DNA from: Panagrolaimus kolymaensis
Taxonomy: Eukaryota > Nematoda > Chromadorea > Rhabditida > Panagrolaimidae
Direction: 5' to 3'
Length of the DNA stretch: 64,000 nt
NCBI GenBank assembly: GCA_028622995.1
Contig: JAJQJQ010000056.1
Coordinates: forward strand, 558,001 to 622,000
The translations under genes and the position numbers were made by a program. How positions within the stretch are numbered: the stretch's first letter is position 1; every line of letters starts with the position of its first letter. This document shows, piece by piece, positions 48,330 through 59,800 of the stretch. Below the pieces are notes generated by a model, which worked only from the letters and a program-made list of their open reading frames with translations, had not been told where the DNA came from and did not search any database.

Positions 48330-51300
48330 ATGAGGAGGATATTATTTTTATTTTTAATTATTGGAATATTTATTGTTAATTGTACTTTATTAAATAATAG
48401 CGATAAACATGCGAGGCATAAAAGAAGTAATTTTCCTTGTGGCAAAAGTTTTGTTCCATGTGGAAGTGGAATTTTTACAACAGCTGGTGTGGAAACCAAT
48501 GACGTTGGTAAGATTTTAGATTCTTATTTTTTTAAACTAAAATAAATATTTAGATTTTATTGATACAAATGATGTTGGGTTAACTGGATTAGCTCCAATT
48601 TCGGCTGCTCAAAAAGATTCAATAGTTCGAGAGGTTTTTAAAGCCGTGGATAAAAGTGATATAGATATTGCAACTGAAAATGCTAAATCCTCCTTGGAAG
48701 AATTATATAATAGAACAGAGAAAAATTTATATCGAGATTATAAAAATAAAAATGAACCATCATCATCGATTTTATGGGCGCAATTTAGTTCCATTGATAA
48801 ATATGCTAAAGAATTGTCTTATCCAGCTTTGATTTCAATTAGTGCAACTCAACAAATTCGGAGGTAACCTTTTTAAAAATATTATAATTTTTCCAACATT
48901 TAATTTAAGAAATGGATTAACAGATGAACAAGCAGCTTTGGGACTTCCTCAAATGTCCATTGACCATTCAATATTACAATCCATTTGCCCAATTAATCAA
49001 ATAGTTGATTGTATTCCTGGAAAATATCGAACTTATTCTGGACATTGTAACAATGTCAAAAAGCCCCTTTGGGGTGCTATTTATGAACCAATGCAACGCT
49101 CACAAATTCCTGATTATTCTGATGGCGTTAGTCAACCACGAGCAGGAAATAAAAGACTTCCAAGTGCCCGAATAACTTCGAGATATTTATTTTCTGAATC
49201 TCGACCTGATCATGTTGTTTGTTCTTTAATCATTGCACATTGGGCTCAATTTATTTATGAAGACATTGCTCAAGTTGGAACTCAACAACTTTTTTCTGGA
49301 TCTGGCAGTATTCCTATTCCTTGCTGCTCTTCCACTCATCCAGAATGTTATAACATTGGCACAGACAATGATGATCCATTATTTGCTAATCGAAATTTAT
49401 GCATGCCTTATACTCGATCATTTGTGGCTCCAAGAGAAAATTGTAGTTTGGGTGTTCGAGAACAAGGAAATATGGCAACTTCGTTTATGGATGGCAGTCA
49501 AATTTATGGAAATGATAAAGATCAAGCTGCTAATTTACGATCTTTCCAAAATGGTAATTTAACTTAAAAAAAAGTCTAAATTTTTTATAAATTTTTTAGG
49601 ACTTTTAAAACATCGACCAATTTCAAATCGATTAGAACTTTTACCACCGTTAATTAGCAATAAAAGTTGCAATAGCCCAAATACCGTTCAACAACCATGT
49701 TTCGCTTCAGGCTCTTCATGGACAAATATGATTCCTCCTGGAATTGCTTTACACACGCTATGGATGCGTCAACATAATCGATTGGCTCGACAACTTAAAA
49801 TCCTTAATTCACATTGGGATGATGAAAGGCTTTATCAAGAATCTCGAAGAATTGTTATCGCTCAATTACAACATATAACTTATAATGAATTTTTGCCAAT
49901 TATTATTGGTAGAGAGCATTTGAGAAGTTTTGGAGTTCATTTACAATATCACTCATTTGATAGTGATTATAATATTGTTAGTTTTTTTTTGTATCGAAAA
50001 TGAAATTATTTAATAATTTATTTTTTAGAATACCAACCCGAGCGTTTTAAATGAATTTGCTGCAGCTGTTGGAATGTTTTTCTTCACTCTTTTACCCGAT
50101 ACTTTAGTCCTCACAGATAAAAGTGGAAGTTCATCTTTGCAAAGACATTACAGCACTATTTTTAATGATCCATCACATTTGTATTATAAAGGAAGAATGG
50201 ATGGAATTTTAAGAACCATTTTAACCCAACCTATTAGAAAGCCAGGACTTCATATGTCTCCTGAATTTAGAGAAAAATTCCTTAAAGGTTCAGATGATAG
50301 TGGCATTGACCTAGCTGCAATGATAATTCAAATGGGAAGAGATCATGGAATTAACAGCTACACATCTTGGCGATCTTATTGTGGATTGGCAAAACCCAAA
50401 AATATTGGAGAACTAAGACCTTTGGTTTGTAAAATGAATCTTTCAACTTTTTTAAACAAAAATTTTTAGTTCCTCGACACCATAACTCTTGATGACTTTT
50501 CACAACTTTATTCATCAGTCGATGATATTGATCTATTTGTTGGAGGACTTGCTGAACGTCCTTTACCTGGTGCATTAGTTGGTCCAACTTTTGCTTGTAT
50601 CATTGGAAAACAATTTGAAAAAACAAAACGAGGTGATCGCTTCTGGTATGAAAACTTTTTCCAACCTTCTGCTTTCACTGAAGAACAACTTGGTGAAATT
50701 CGAAAAACTTCATTAGCAGAAATTATTTGTGCAAATACAGATGATGTTGGACAAGTCCAACCTACTGTTTTTCAAGTTCCTGATAAATATGGGTAAATTT
50801 CTTCATCAATTTTAAAATGATTTATTACAAAAAAGCTTTTTAGAAATTGCCCCATGGATTGCAACACCACAGTCATAGATAAAGTTGATTTGAAGCCATG
50901 GATTGATCAAGAACCAAAATTACGACTTCCAATAACAAAACAAACTTTGGAAAAGGCTCTTAAACTTGGTTTAGAACAATTTCGAAGATTAGAAGCAGCT
51001 GAATCAGGTCGAATAAATCGTGCTAATGCTGGACAACCAAGGGATATTAATTCAGCTTTGTCAGCTCATGCAAGTTTGATGGCCCCAAAAAGAGAATCGC
51101 TAGATCTTGCCAGAACTGCTGCAATTCTTCGTGAAACAACAAAAGTTCTTCTTCGCGGGTTTGATTTTTTAACAAAGCTAAACCCTTTTTTAGAAATATG
51201 TAAATTTTTAGAGAAGGATTGGATCAAAGTGAACGACTGCCATCAGAACTTGATATTTCCACGCTTCAGCGACTTCTCCCCGAAGTTGATGTAAGCAAAG

Positions 51301-53696
51301 TTATTGGCAATTACACTGCTTTCCTTGGCCCTCATGCTACCAATAATCGCGAATGCCTTCCTCAACCTCTTCCATGTGATCATACAACCAAATATCGAAC
51401 TATGTCAGGATGGTGTAATAATCTCAAATTTCCACATTATGGAAATGCATTTGCCCCACTTCGACGATTACTTGATCCCGCATATGATGATGGTATGTCG
51501 TTATTTAATCTTCGTCATCATAATAAATCATTTTTTTAAGGATTTGATACACCACGAAGTCGATCAAAAACCGGTCGTTTACTTCCATCAGCTCGGCGAA
51601 TTTCAAATGTAGTGCATAATGATGAACCAATATTTCACGTTAAATTTTCACATATGTTAATGCAACTTGGTCAAATAATAGATCATGATATGACTCATTC
51701 ACCAATAGCTCGAGGGCCAAACAACACAATTCTTAATTGTAGTCGATGTGATTCATTTGAAACACTTTCAATTCATTGTTTTCCTATTAACGTAGATGCT
51801 AATGATCCATTCTTTCCACATTTACATAGCGATGGAACACCACGATGCATGCCATTTGCTCGATCACTTTTGGGACAAGTTTCACTTGGATATCGAAATC
51901 AAATAAATCAATTGACTTCTTTCCTTGATGCCTCGTATATATATGGATCGACCGAATGCGAAGCAAATTTATTGAGGCTTTTCAATCAAGGAAAAATGAA
52001 TTTTACAAATTTGGGATATAATAAAGAAGCATTGCCTCAGGGACCACAAGAAAGAGATTGCAGGTGAGAGATAATAGAAAATTTAAAAAATCACACAGTT
52101 TTGATTTTAGAAGTAAGCCAAAGCACCCATGTTTTGCTGCAGGAGATGAAAGAAATAATGAACAACCAGGAATTACAGTTTTACACACTATTTTCCTTCG
52201 TGAACATAACAGAATTTCTTCAACCTTACATAAAATAAATAATTTTTGGACCGATGAACAGCTTTTCCAAGAAACTCGAAGAATTATGAGTGCTAAAATG
52301 CAACATGTAATTTATAGCGAATGGCTTCCAGTGGTTCTTGGATGTGAAACCATGGCTCGTTATGATTTGACTCCAAAGAAAATAGGTTATTATGAAGGTT
52401 ATGATGAGCATTGTGATGCTTCGATTTCACAAGAAATTTCCACTGCTGCATTCCGATTTGGTCACACTCTAATTCGAAATCATTTTCCCCGAATGGATGG
52501 GAAATATAAAAAAAGTTCATCGCCAATTGATTTGAAAATATCCTTTAGTAACACTTCAGCCATTTATGATGAAGCTGGCGGCCATTTGGAATCGATGTTG
52601 ATGGGATTATTGGGTGCAGCTGGAATGGATTATGATCGACATATCGTTGATGCAGTTCGAAATCATTTATTCCAAAAACCTGGTGGACCTTTTACTGGCT
52701 TAGATTTACCTGCCATTAATATCCAACGTGGACGTGATCATGGCATTCAACCCTATAACGCTTATCGAGACATGTGCGGCCTCCCTCGAGCTCATACTTT
52801 TACAGATCTTTTGGACACTATGGATGAAAGTGCCATTAAAGCCTTACAATCTGTTTATGCTCATGTTGATGATATTGATTTATTCCCGGGAATTATGAGT
52901 GAACGCCCTCTCAAAGGTGCATTATTGGGTCCTATGCTTGCATGTTTAATTGCAGAACAAATGCAAAGATTAAAACGATGTGATAGATTTTATTATGAAA
53001 ATAATAATCCAGCCACAAGATTTACTCCTTCTCAATTAGCTGAAATAAGAAAAACAACTTTTAGTAAAATTTTATGTGAAAATAGTCAATATGCGCACCG
53101 AATTCAACCCAATGCATTTTTAATGCCTGATGAATTGACGTGAGTCTTCTTTTAAATTAAAATTTTAAAAAAAGCTTTTATGCAAACAAGAAAAAGTAAA
53201 GAAAATAAATCTAATTTAAGAAATGCACCCATGCGATGCTCCGAGTTACCTGATACAGATTATTACGAATGGCTTGATAGACGTATGTTATATTTTTTCT
53301 TATCTTATCAATTTTAATTACCTTTTTAAAAGCGACCAAAAAGTAAAATATAATTTTTAGAATTTTGTGTTGTAAACCAACGAGTTATCAATTTGGGCAA
53401 AACTAAACGAATTACACCTTGCATCACGTGTACTTGTACAGCTGAAGGAGTACGATTTAAACTAACTTTTTTTCTTTTACAAAAATGAAAACAATAATAT
53501 TTTTTAGGCTCAATGTCATTCAGTAGTCATAGATAGTTGTGAAGACTTAACGGAAGATTATCTTTTCTCAGAAATTGAAAAAGTAAAATTATTCGCTATT
53601 TTTTTATTGAAACCTTAAAAACTCATATTTTTCTAGGACACAGTTTGCGTCATTCAATGTTCTTCGATGCTTCGAAATCGCAATGGCCGTTTGTAA
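48330..53696 (+). CDS. secreted tandem heme peroxidase, inactive first domain
   Basis: Fourteen exons join in phase: 48330-48507, 48554-48863, 48910-49553, 49600-49976, 50029-50424, 50470-50792, 50844-51158, 51212-51492, 51541-52063, 52111-53139, 53221-53282, 53361-53449, 53508-53582 and 53637-53696. They give 1,553 residues. A signal peptide (1-19) and a dibasic site (HKRS) precede two complete animal-type peroxidase domains and a Cys-rich C-terminal module of about 80 residues ([10 protein letters not shown]). Such enzymes use H2O2 for cross-linking of cuticle or matrix or for defence. Domain 2 has the distal motif IDHD (His990), RFGHT (proximal His1234) and QRGRDHG. Domain 1 has IYED (Glu280) where IDHD should be, MFFFT (Phe522) where the proximal His should be, and QMGRDHG. 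It should therefore not bind heme in the normal way. A linker of about 100 residues joins the domains. Worm and insect double peroxidases exist, so the layout is not unique. Confidence 0.93.
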
Positions 53697-54835
53697 ATGA
53701 ACGGTAGACATTCCAACTTTCATATAATATATTTATTTATTTACTTGGTGCCATGTTAATTTATAATATAAAGTTTTAAAAAATAAATTAATTTAATTTA
53801 ACTCAACATTCAATAAAAAAACTTTCTTCACTTTTTTGAAAATTAACTGGATCAACTTCTCATTTTTTTTTAACTTCCTTAAAAAAGAAAAGCTTCTTTT
53901 TACAAAAAAAAATCTATTTTGACACTTAGAGTTGTTTTGTTGTCCACGACCGGTCAGTAAAAGCAACAATCAACTACCACCAACTTTTTTTTTGCTGCGA
54001 AAAATTAAAACGTTACGCAAAAAGAGGAGGGTAATGAAAAGAAGCAGCCAAAAAAATTTAAAAAACGGTTAAAAAAATGTTTGTTGATTCACATATTTCA
54101 CTTTCTTCTTTTTTCTTTTTCCATAAATAAAAAAAAAGAAGAAGCCCGATCGCGATCGTCGTAGCCGAGAGAACGGAAAAGATAAGTGACCGCGGCGACC
54201 GACTGGTTGCTCTTTCATTTTTTTTTACCTGACCAAATGATGCGATTCGACGATGATGGTCAAAAAGGAGTTTCCCAGGAATGAAGAAAAAAAAAATAAC
54301 TTAACTTTTTTATTTTTACTTTGCTGATGCTGCAAATTTTAAGGAAGAAAGAAAAAAGCAAGTAGTCATTCCCCTTTTTTGTATTTCCTGCTTTTTACTT
54401 GCCTATAAAGTTTGAATTTACCAGTTTGAAATAAAGCAAAGGAGGAAGTTGGAAAGCCTCTATCTATCTTAATTTTTTGTTTGCTCTATAACTTTGTTTT
54501 TATAAATGTTCTTTAATTATTGTGACAAAAACAGATTCTTTAATTCGAATTGAGTACATTGTTTTGAAATATTTTTTTCTTTTTTTTATTTGAATGAGTT
54601 TGTTTTTGCTCTTTTCTTTTTATTTTTATAAATATTTTTTAAGGATTATAAAAATATGCTTTGAAAATACAAATTTCTTTTACATTTTTTATAAATGTTT
54701 TCTTTTTATTCTTCTCTCGTAGAATGTTAAAAGAAAAAGCGATTAATATTTAAAATTGATCTTTTTTACTTTGACATTATTTTTTAAACTTCGTAAAATC
54801 TTCTTAAAATTATTTTAACTTTTAGTTATTTTTTT
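53697..54835. other. spacer with SLC41 promoter
   Basis: AT-rich 1.1 kb between two plus-strand genes. A GC-richer patch at about 54140-54260 contains the palindrome GATCGCGATC. No coding exon is supported. Confidence 0.5.
54822..54825 (+). promoter_or_regulatory. candidate trans-splice acceptor of the SLC41 gene
   Basis: A T-rich tract ending TTTTAG at 54825 lies ten bases before the ATG at 54836. No upstream coding exon was found. The arrangement fits spliced-leader addition, but it could be the acceptor of a 5' UTR intron. Confidence 0.35.
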
Positions 54836-56669
54836 ATGTCAGTCATGCCAGTGGATCAAGTGGATCATGATTTTGTGTTTTCACACACCCTTTCAACAGA
54901 TACAATGACCACAGATGATGGCGGTTCTACTACGAGAAATGCTTCAACAGAAGAAAGTGTTTATAGCGATGACGGCCATGATAAATCTTCAAGAGTCACT
55001 TTTAATGTTGGTCCATTAAAGTTTCATGATATGTTGAAGTTAGTTTTTGAGCTGAAATTTTTAACTAATTGCATAATTTCAGCAATGGCAGCCAAGAAAT
55101 ATTTGCTACACCAATAATTCCTGAATTATATTTCAAAAAAGATAAAGTTGAAAGTACAAAATCATTTCTATTATATGTTAGTATTTTGCTTCTTGGTTTT
55201 ATCTTTAATTGCCAAAATTTCAGACTAGTTTAATAATGCTTCTTGCAAGTGGCGGTTTATTTCTTGCAGGAATTATTTTGCGCATGGTTACTAACAATCC
55301 CGCATTTCAAAGTTATCCAGAACTTCTCAAAGTTATTCCCTTACTTCTGGGACTAAAAGGTTCCATCGAAATGACGTATGCTTCGCGCCTTTCAACCATG
55401 GCAAATACAAATCAATTGAATTCACTTAAAAAATTAGGAACTGAGACATATTATAATTTAGCTTTAATTATGGGACAATCAATTAATGTTTCACTTTGTG
55501 CGGGTGGTTTTATTTTTGGTATTTGTACTATTATGGGAATCAAAGTAAGTGCTCAGAAACCAAATCAAAGATGATGGTAAACAAAACAAAAAACAAAAAA
55601 AACTTATTTATTTTTTACTTTAGTTGACTCCATTACGAATCGGATTATTTTTACTTTCTATTTTATCTACAGCTACCATCGCATCATTTCTTCTAGCTTT
55701 AATCATAACAAGCATTGTTTATTTGTCTATGAAACTTTCAATTAATCCTGATAATGTTTGTTCACCCTTTGCTGCTGTAGCAGGTGACACAGTAGCTTTA
55801 GTAATTTTGGTACGTCACAGTTTTTCTTTTTGAAATAACTTTTTTAAGTCTATAATTTTTAGAACTATATTGGAACATTTGTTTATTCTCAAACTCTTGG
55901 AAATGAAGTTTTATGGATTTTAGTTGGGATTATATTAATAATTGGAATAGGATGTTTATATATTGCATGGACAAATAGCCATACTCGTGAAGCTTTATAT
56001 CATGGTTCATTTTCAATAATATTATCTATGATTATTGGATTAGGCGTTGGCATCATGTTTCATGATTCCGTGGAAAGATATGAGTCAACAACATTATATC
56101 AATTAATTTTAAATGGTAAGTCTTTTTTTAAGTTAAAAATAAAATGGAAAAAATGTTTAAGGAATTGGTGGAAACTTAGTTTCCATTTTGGCTAGTCGCT
56201 CTGCAACTCAATTACATCAACTTAAAGGCTGTCAAAAAGATTTGGTTAAAAAGCAATGGAAAGAATATTTAAATCCATTTAGAATGTGGAAAGATAAAGG
56301 TAAAAAAACAAAAGCCAATAAACAAAAAATCTTAACCGAAATTTTTTAGATAATTCCTTAATCATGATACAATTAGTTTTCATTGGTGCTTTTATGCAAA
56401 TTGGAGAAGTGGCATTAATTTATATTAGCTCTCCTAACGCTATTACCCATCCCGTTTTTGTTGTATCATATGTTTTTTTCGCTGTCACTCAAATTCTTAT
56501 TTTATTCTATTTTTGCATGGCTTTGACGAGATTTTTGTTTTCCAAGAACATAGATCCCGATAATAATTCGATTCCACTTCTTACTGCTTTAGGTGATTTA
56601 ATAGGAACCGTGTTTCTTGCATTTTGTTTATGGCTATATTCTCGAGTGCATTCACCCATTTCGGTTTAA
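54836..56669 (+). CDS. SLC41/MgtE-type divalent cation (Mg2+) transporter
   Basis: Seven exons (54836-55038, 55083-55176, 55224-55544, 55624-55809, 55863-56115, 56162-56299, 56350-56669) give 504 residues. The N-terminal cytosolic tail of about 95 residues is acidic and Ser/Thr-rich. Two MgtE-like membrane halves follow. The first carries LLGLKGSIEMTYASRLSTMAN and INPDNVCSPFAAVAGDTVAL; the second carries GIGGNLVSILASRSATQLH and IDPDNNSIPLLTALGDLIGT. The repeated DPDN-x-x-x-P-x-x-x-x-x-GD signature is the cation-pathway motif of SLC41A1-3. SLC41 proteins move Mg2+ across the plasma or mitochondrial membrane. About ten membrane spans are visible. The start follows a candidate acceptor by ten bases. 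It is convergent with the peptide transporter, with 158 bp between stops. Confidence 0.93.
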
Positions 56670-56827
56670 AGGTACTTTTTTTATTTGAATGTTTCTGGGT
56701 TTACCAGTGCTCTTCTTCTCTCATAAACGAGTATTAAAATAACTTTATTATAAAATTTTCTTATTTATATTAAAATATAACCATGTATTAATAAAATTTT
56801 TTACACAACATATACATATACATACAT

Positions 56828-59800
56828 TTACAATCTCATTTCAACATTTTCTGATATTGAATCATAATTTTTACTTAGACTGGATTGACTATCTTTGGTT
56901 AAAAGCGTATTTTCATCTTCTTCATTTGTTGTGTAATCGACATATTCATAAAAAAAGATACTCATCAATGTGAAAATAAAAATTACAACTATCATTCCAG
57001 CTGCATATGCAAACATTTCAATGGCCTTTAAAAATTTTAGTGAATACAAATATGTGAGATAATGGGTAACTTACGAGATTCGGGAACATATCAAGTTCAG
57101 CAATAATAATGATGATTAAATCTCCCAAAGCTACGGTGAAGCACCAAACTGCTTGCAAAACGGATTTCATGGATGGGGAAGCCTAAAAAAATGTTAATTT
57201 AGCGGCACTTCTAAATAAGATTATGACTTACTTGAGAATAACAAAATTGTAATCCAGTAATGGAAAATAAAATTTCTGCAGCAGTGATAATAACATATTG
57301 AGGTACTTGCCATAAAATGCTCATATGATTTCTTGGAACAATTGTATGAATATTTAAAACATTATTATAATCCGCAAAATTAGTTGAAACTTCTCCATTT
57401 TTAGCTATAATTATTGAATAAACCCCTCCCATTCCTGAAATTTCAAATAAGGATCCAGGAATTTCAACCACTTCTATTTCATCTTTAGCTGGAGTTCGAT
57501 CACTATCACCAAGAGTATAATTAACATAATATGCTTTATAAATGCCTGCTTTCATATCAATAAAATTATATACTGTTCCATTAGCTTGAAATAGGCTGCC
57601 TTGATTGTAATCCATTACTGGTATCCTTTTATAATCATCGCCTTCATTTTTCCAAACATAATAAAAATATTTACTTAAATATATTTAACTCGCATTTAAT
57701 TTGCATAAATTTATTTTTTAAAAAGCTAACCTATTATCTCTAGGATTACAAGGATGTTCAACATTTCCAGGATCATATCGACACAGTGCTATCCTTCCAT
57801 AATAACTACTTGTGTCACTGCTATCGTTTATACAACCCCAAGATCGAATGGTTGCATTTGAAATTGTGTTGCATGGAGTCAAAAATGTTAGCTTCACCGA
57901 AGATTCTCCTTGTCCCTCAGTAGGTTTAGTCCATTTGGTATCATCATAAAATATTCCTTGTGGTGTTGCAGCGAGATAATATGATTTTCCACCTAAATTA
58001 AAAAGTTATAAAAAAGTTGATAATAGAGTTTTACCTTTGAGATTTGCAGTGACTGAAACAGGATTTATTCTTCCCAAACAATCACCAGCATATGAAATTT
58101 GAACTTCATAAGTGTTTGAATGTAATCGCAAAATTTGATGAATTTTGTCGACTTTATCGTCGATCAATGACTACAAAGATTTCTTTTTTAAATTAACTCT
58201 GGTAATCAATTCTAAAGCTTACTGTATTTTGGAAAAGTGTTACTGGATTGTTGCCAGAAATATCAAAAGTTACGCTACAATTAGTTCCATAGGAATTTAT
58301 TAAAGATAAAAATGCAGTATTATCACCAGGAATATCGGGAATTGTTTTCTAAATTATTTATTTTTAAAACTAAATAAGCATTCAAAAATAAGCTCTTACA
58401 TTAACTCCAACTTGAACTAAACCAGAAACAACAAAAGCCATAGCAGCTAAAAATCCTCCAATAATCATTCGCCTTAAAGGATAAGTGTGAATTCCAAATT
58501 TTTCAACGCATGGATAAATAATAAATTGAAAAATTGGAATAAAAACCATAATTAAAATTGCATTTAATGTTGACATTTGATCGGGAAGTAAAGCAAAGCC
58601 TTGGGTTATTTGACCATCCATTGCGATAGCTTGAATAACCCATCGAGAACCTTGTTGATCGTATAATGCCCAGAAGAAAGGAACTGGTAGCATCATGATC
58701 ATAACTCGAATAAGAGATTTAACATCTTCAACAAAGTTTGCCTAAAAACAATTTTTTTCGTTGATCTTCGGTTTAAAAAAATTTTAAAACCTCTGAACAT
58801 TTTTTTGTTGGATAAACTGATTTGGTTTTAAGTTCCATGCATTTTTCATCCAAATTGCAATCATGTCGATCCAAAAAATGCTCTAACCAATGTGATCTTT
58901 CGGGTGCTCCAGAACGAAATTTATTTATTGCTGCAGTTTTGATTGTTCCAACAACTCGAAAAATTATATTTTCTTTTGGTGGAATTTTTTTATATGAAAA
59001 ACTTCCAAGCATAAACAAAACTAAAAAAATTCTTCTTTGCTTGTAATTTTTTAAAGAATTTTTTTTAAACCTGTAGCTATTATCATTAATAATGCGGGGA
59101 TTCCAAATGCTAATGGGAAGCAGCTGTCTTGGCCCAAACATGGAAGTGCTAAAAATATGTATGTATTATAACTTTTTGAAACTTTTTTTTTTGTGAATCA
59201 ATGCTTTTTTTGTTTTATTTCTTCTCGAAAAAAACAATGACCATCCAGCAAGAAGCAAGCTTTTCGACGACAAAAATATGTATTGACATTATTAGCGCAA
59301 AATCGAAAAAGCGATCAAAAACAAGGAAAAACAAATTGTCCTTTTCTTGAATTAAAAATAAAAAAAGTGACACAATTGGAGAAAAGAACAATTTTTAGCT
59401 TTCTTTTGGTTGGTATATGTCATTGTTATTTTAGAGCAATAGAAGTAGACGCGAGAGAAAGGGAAAAAACGAAAACTAGCCATGATACAATACATGATCG
59501 AAGACCGCCCAAGGATATTTTATAATAAAAGTTTTATATAAAGAAGCTAAATTTCATTCTTGCTCAAAATCATTTATTTTTCCATTGTGTTATTTTAGTT
59601 GGAATAACACACACCATCATCAAGGATGCAATTTAGTATAAAACTTTGCATTTTTGGATGTATTATTATTTTGCATAATTCAATGGTTTGTAATTTATTT
59701 CTTACTTTTCGTTAAAACTTTAATATTTATCTTTACAATATTTTTTTAGGCCACCCCACTTGGTTTAGCTAGAGTTCTTAATTCTATAGCTACTGACACA

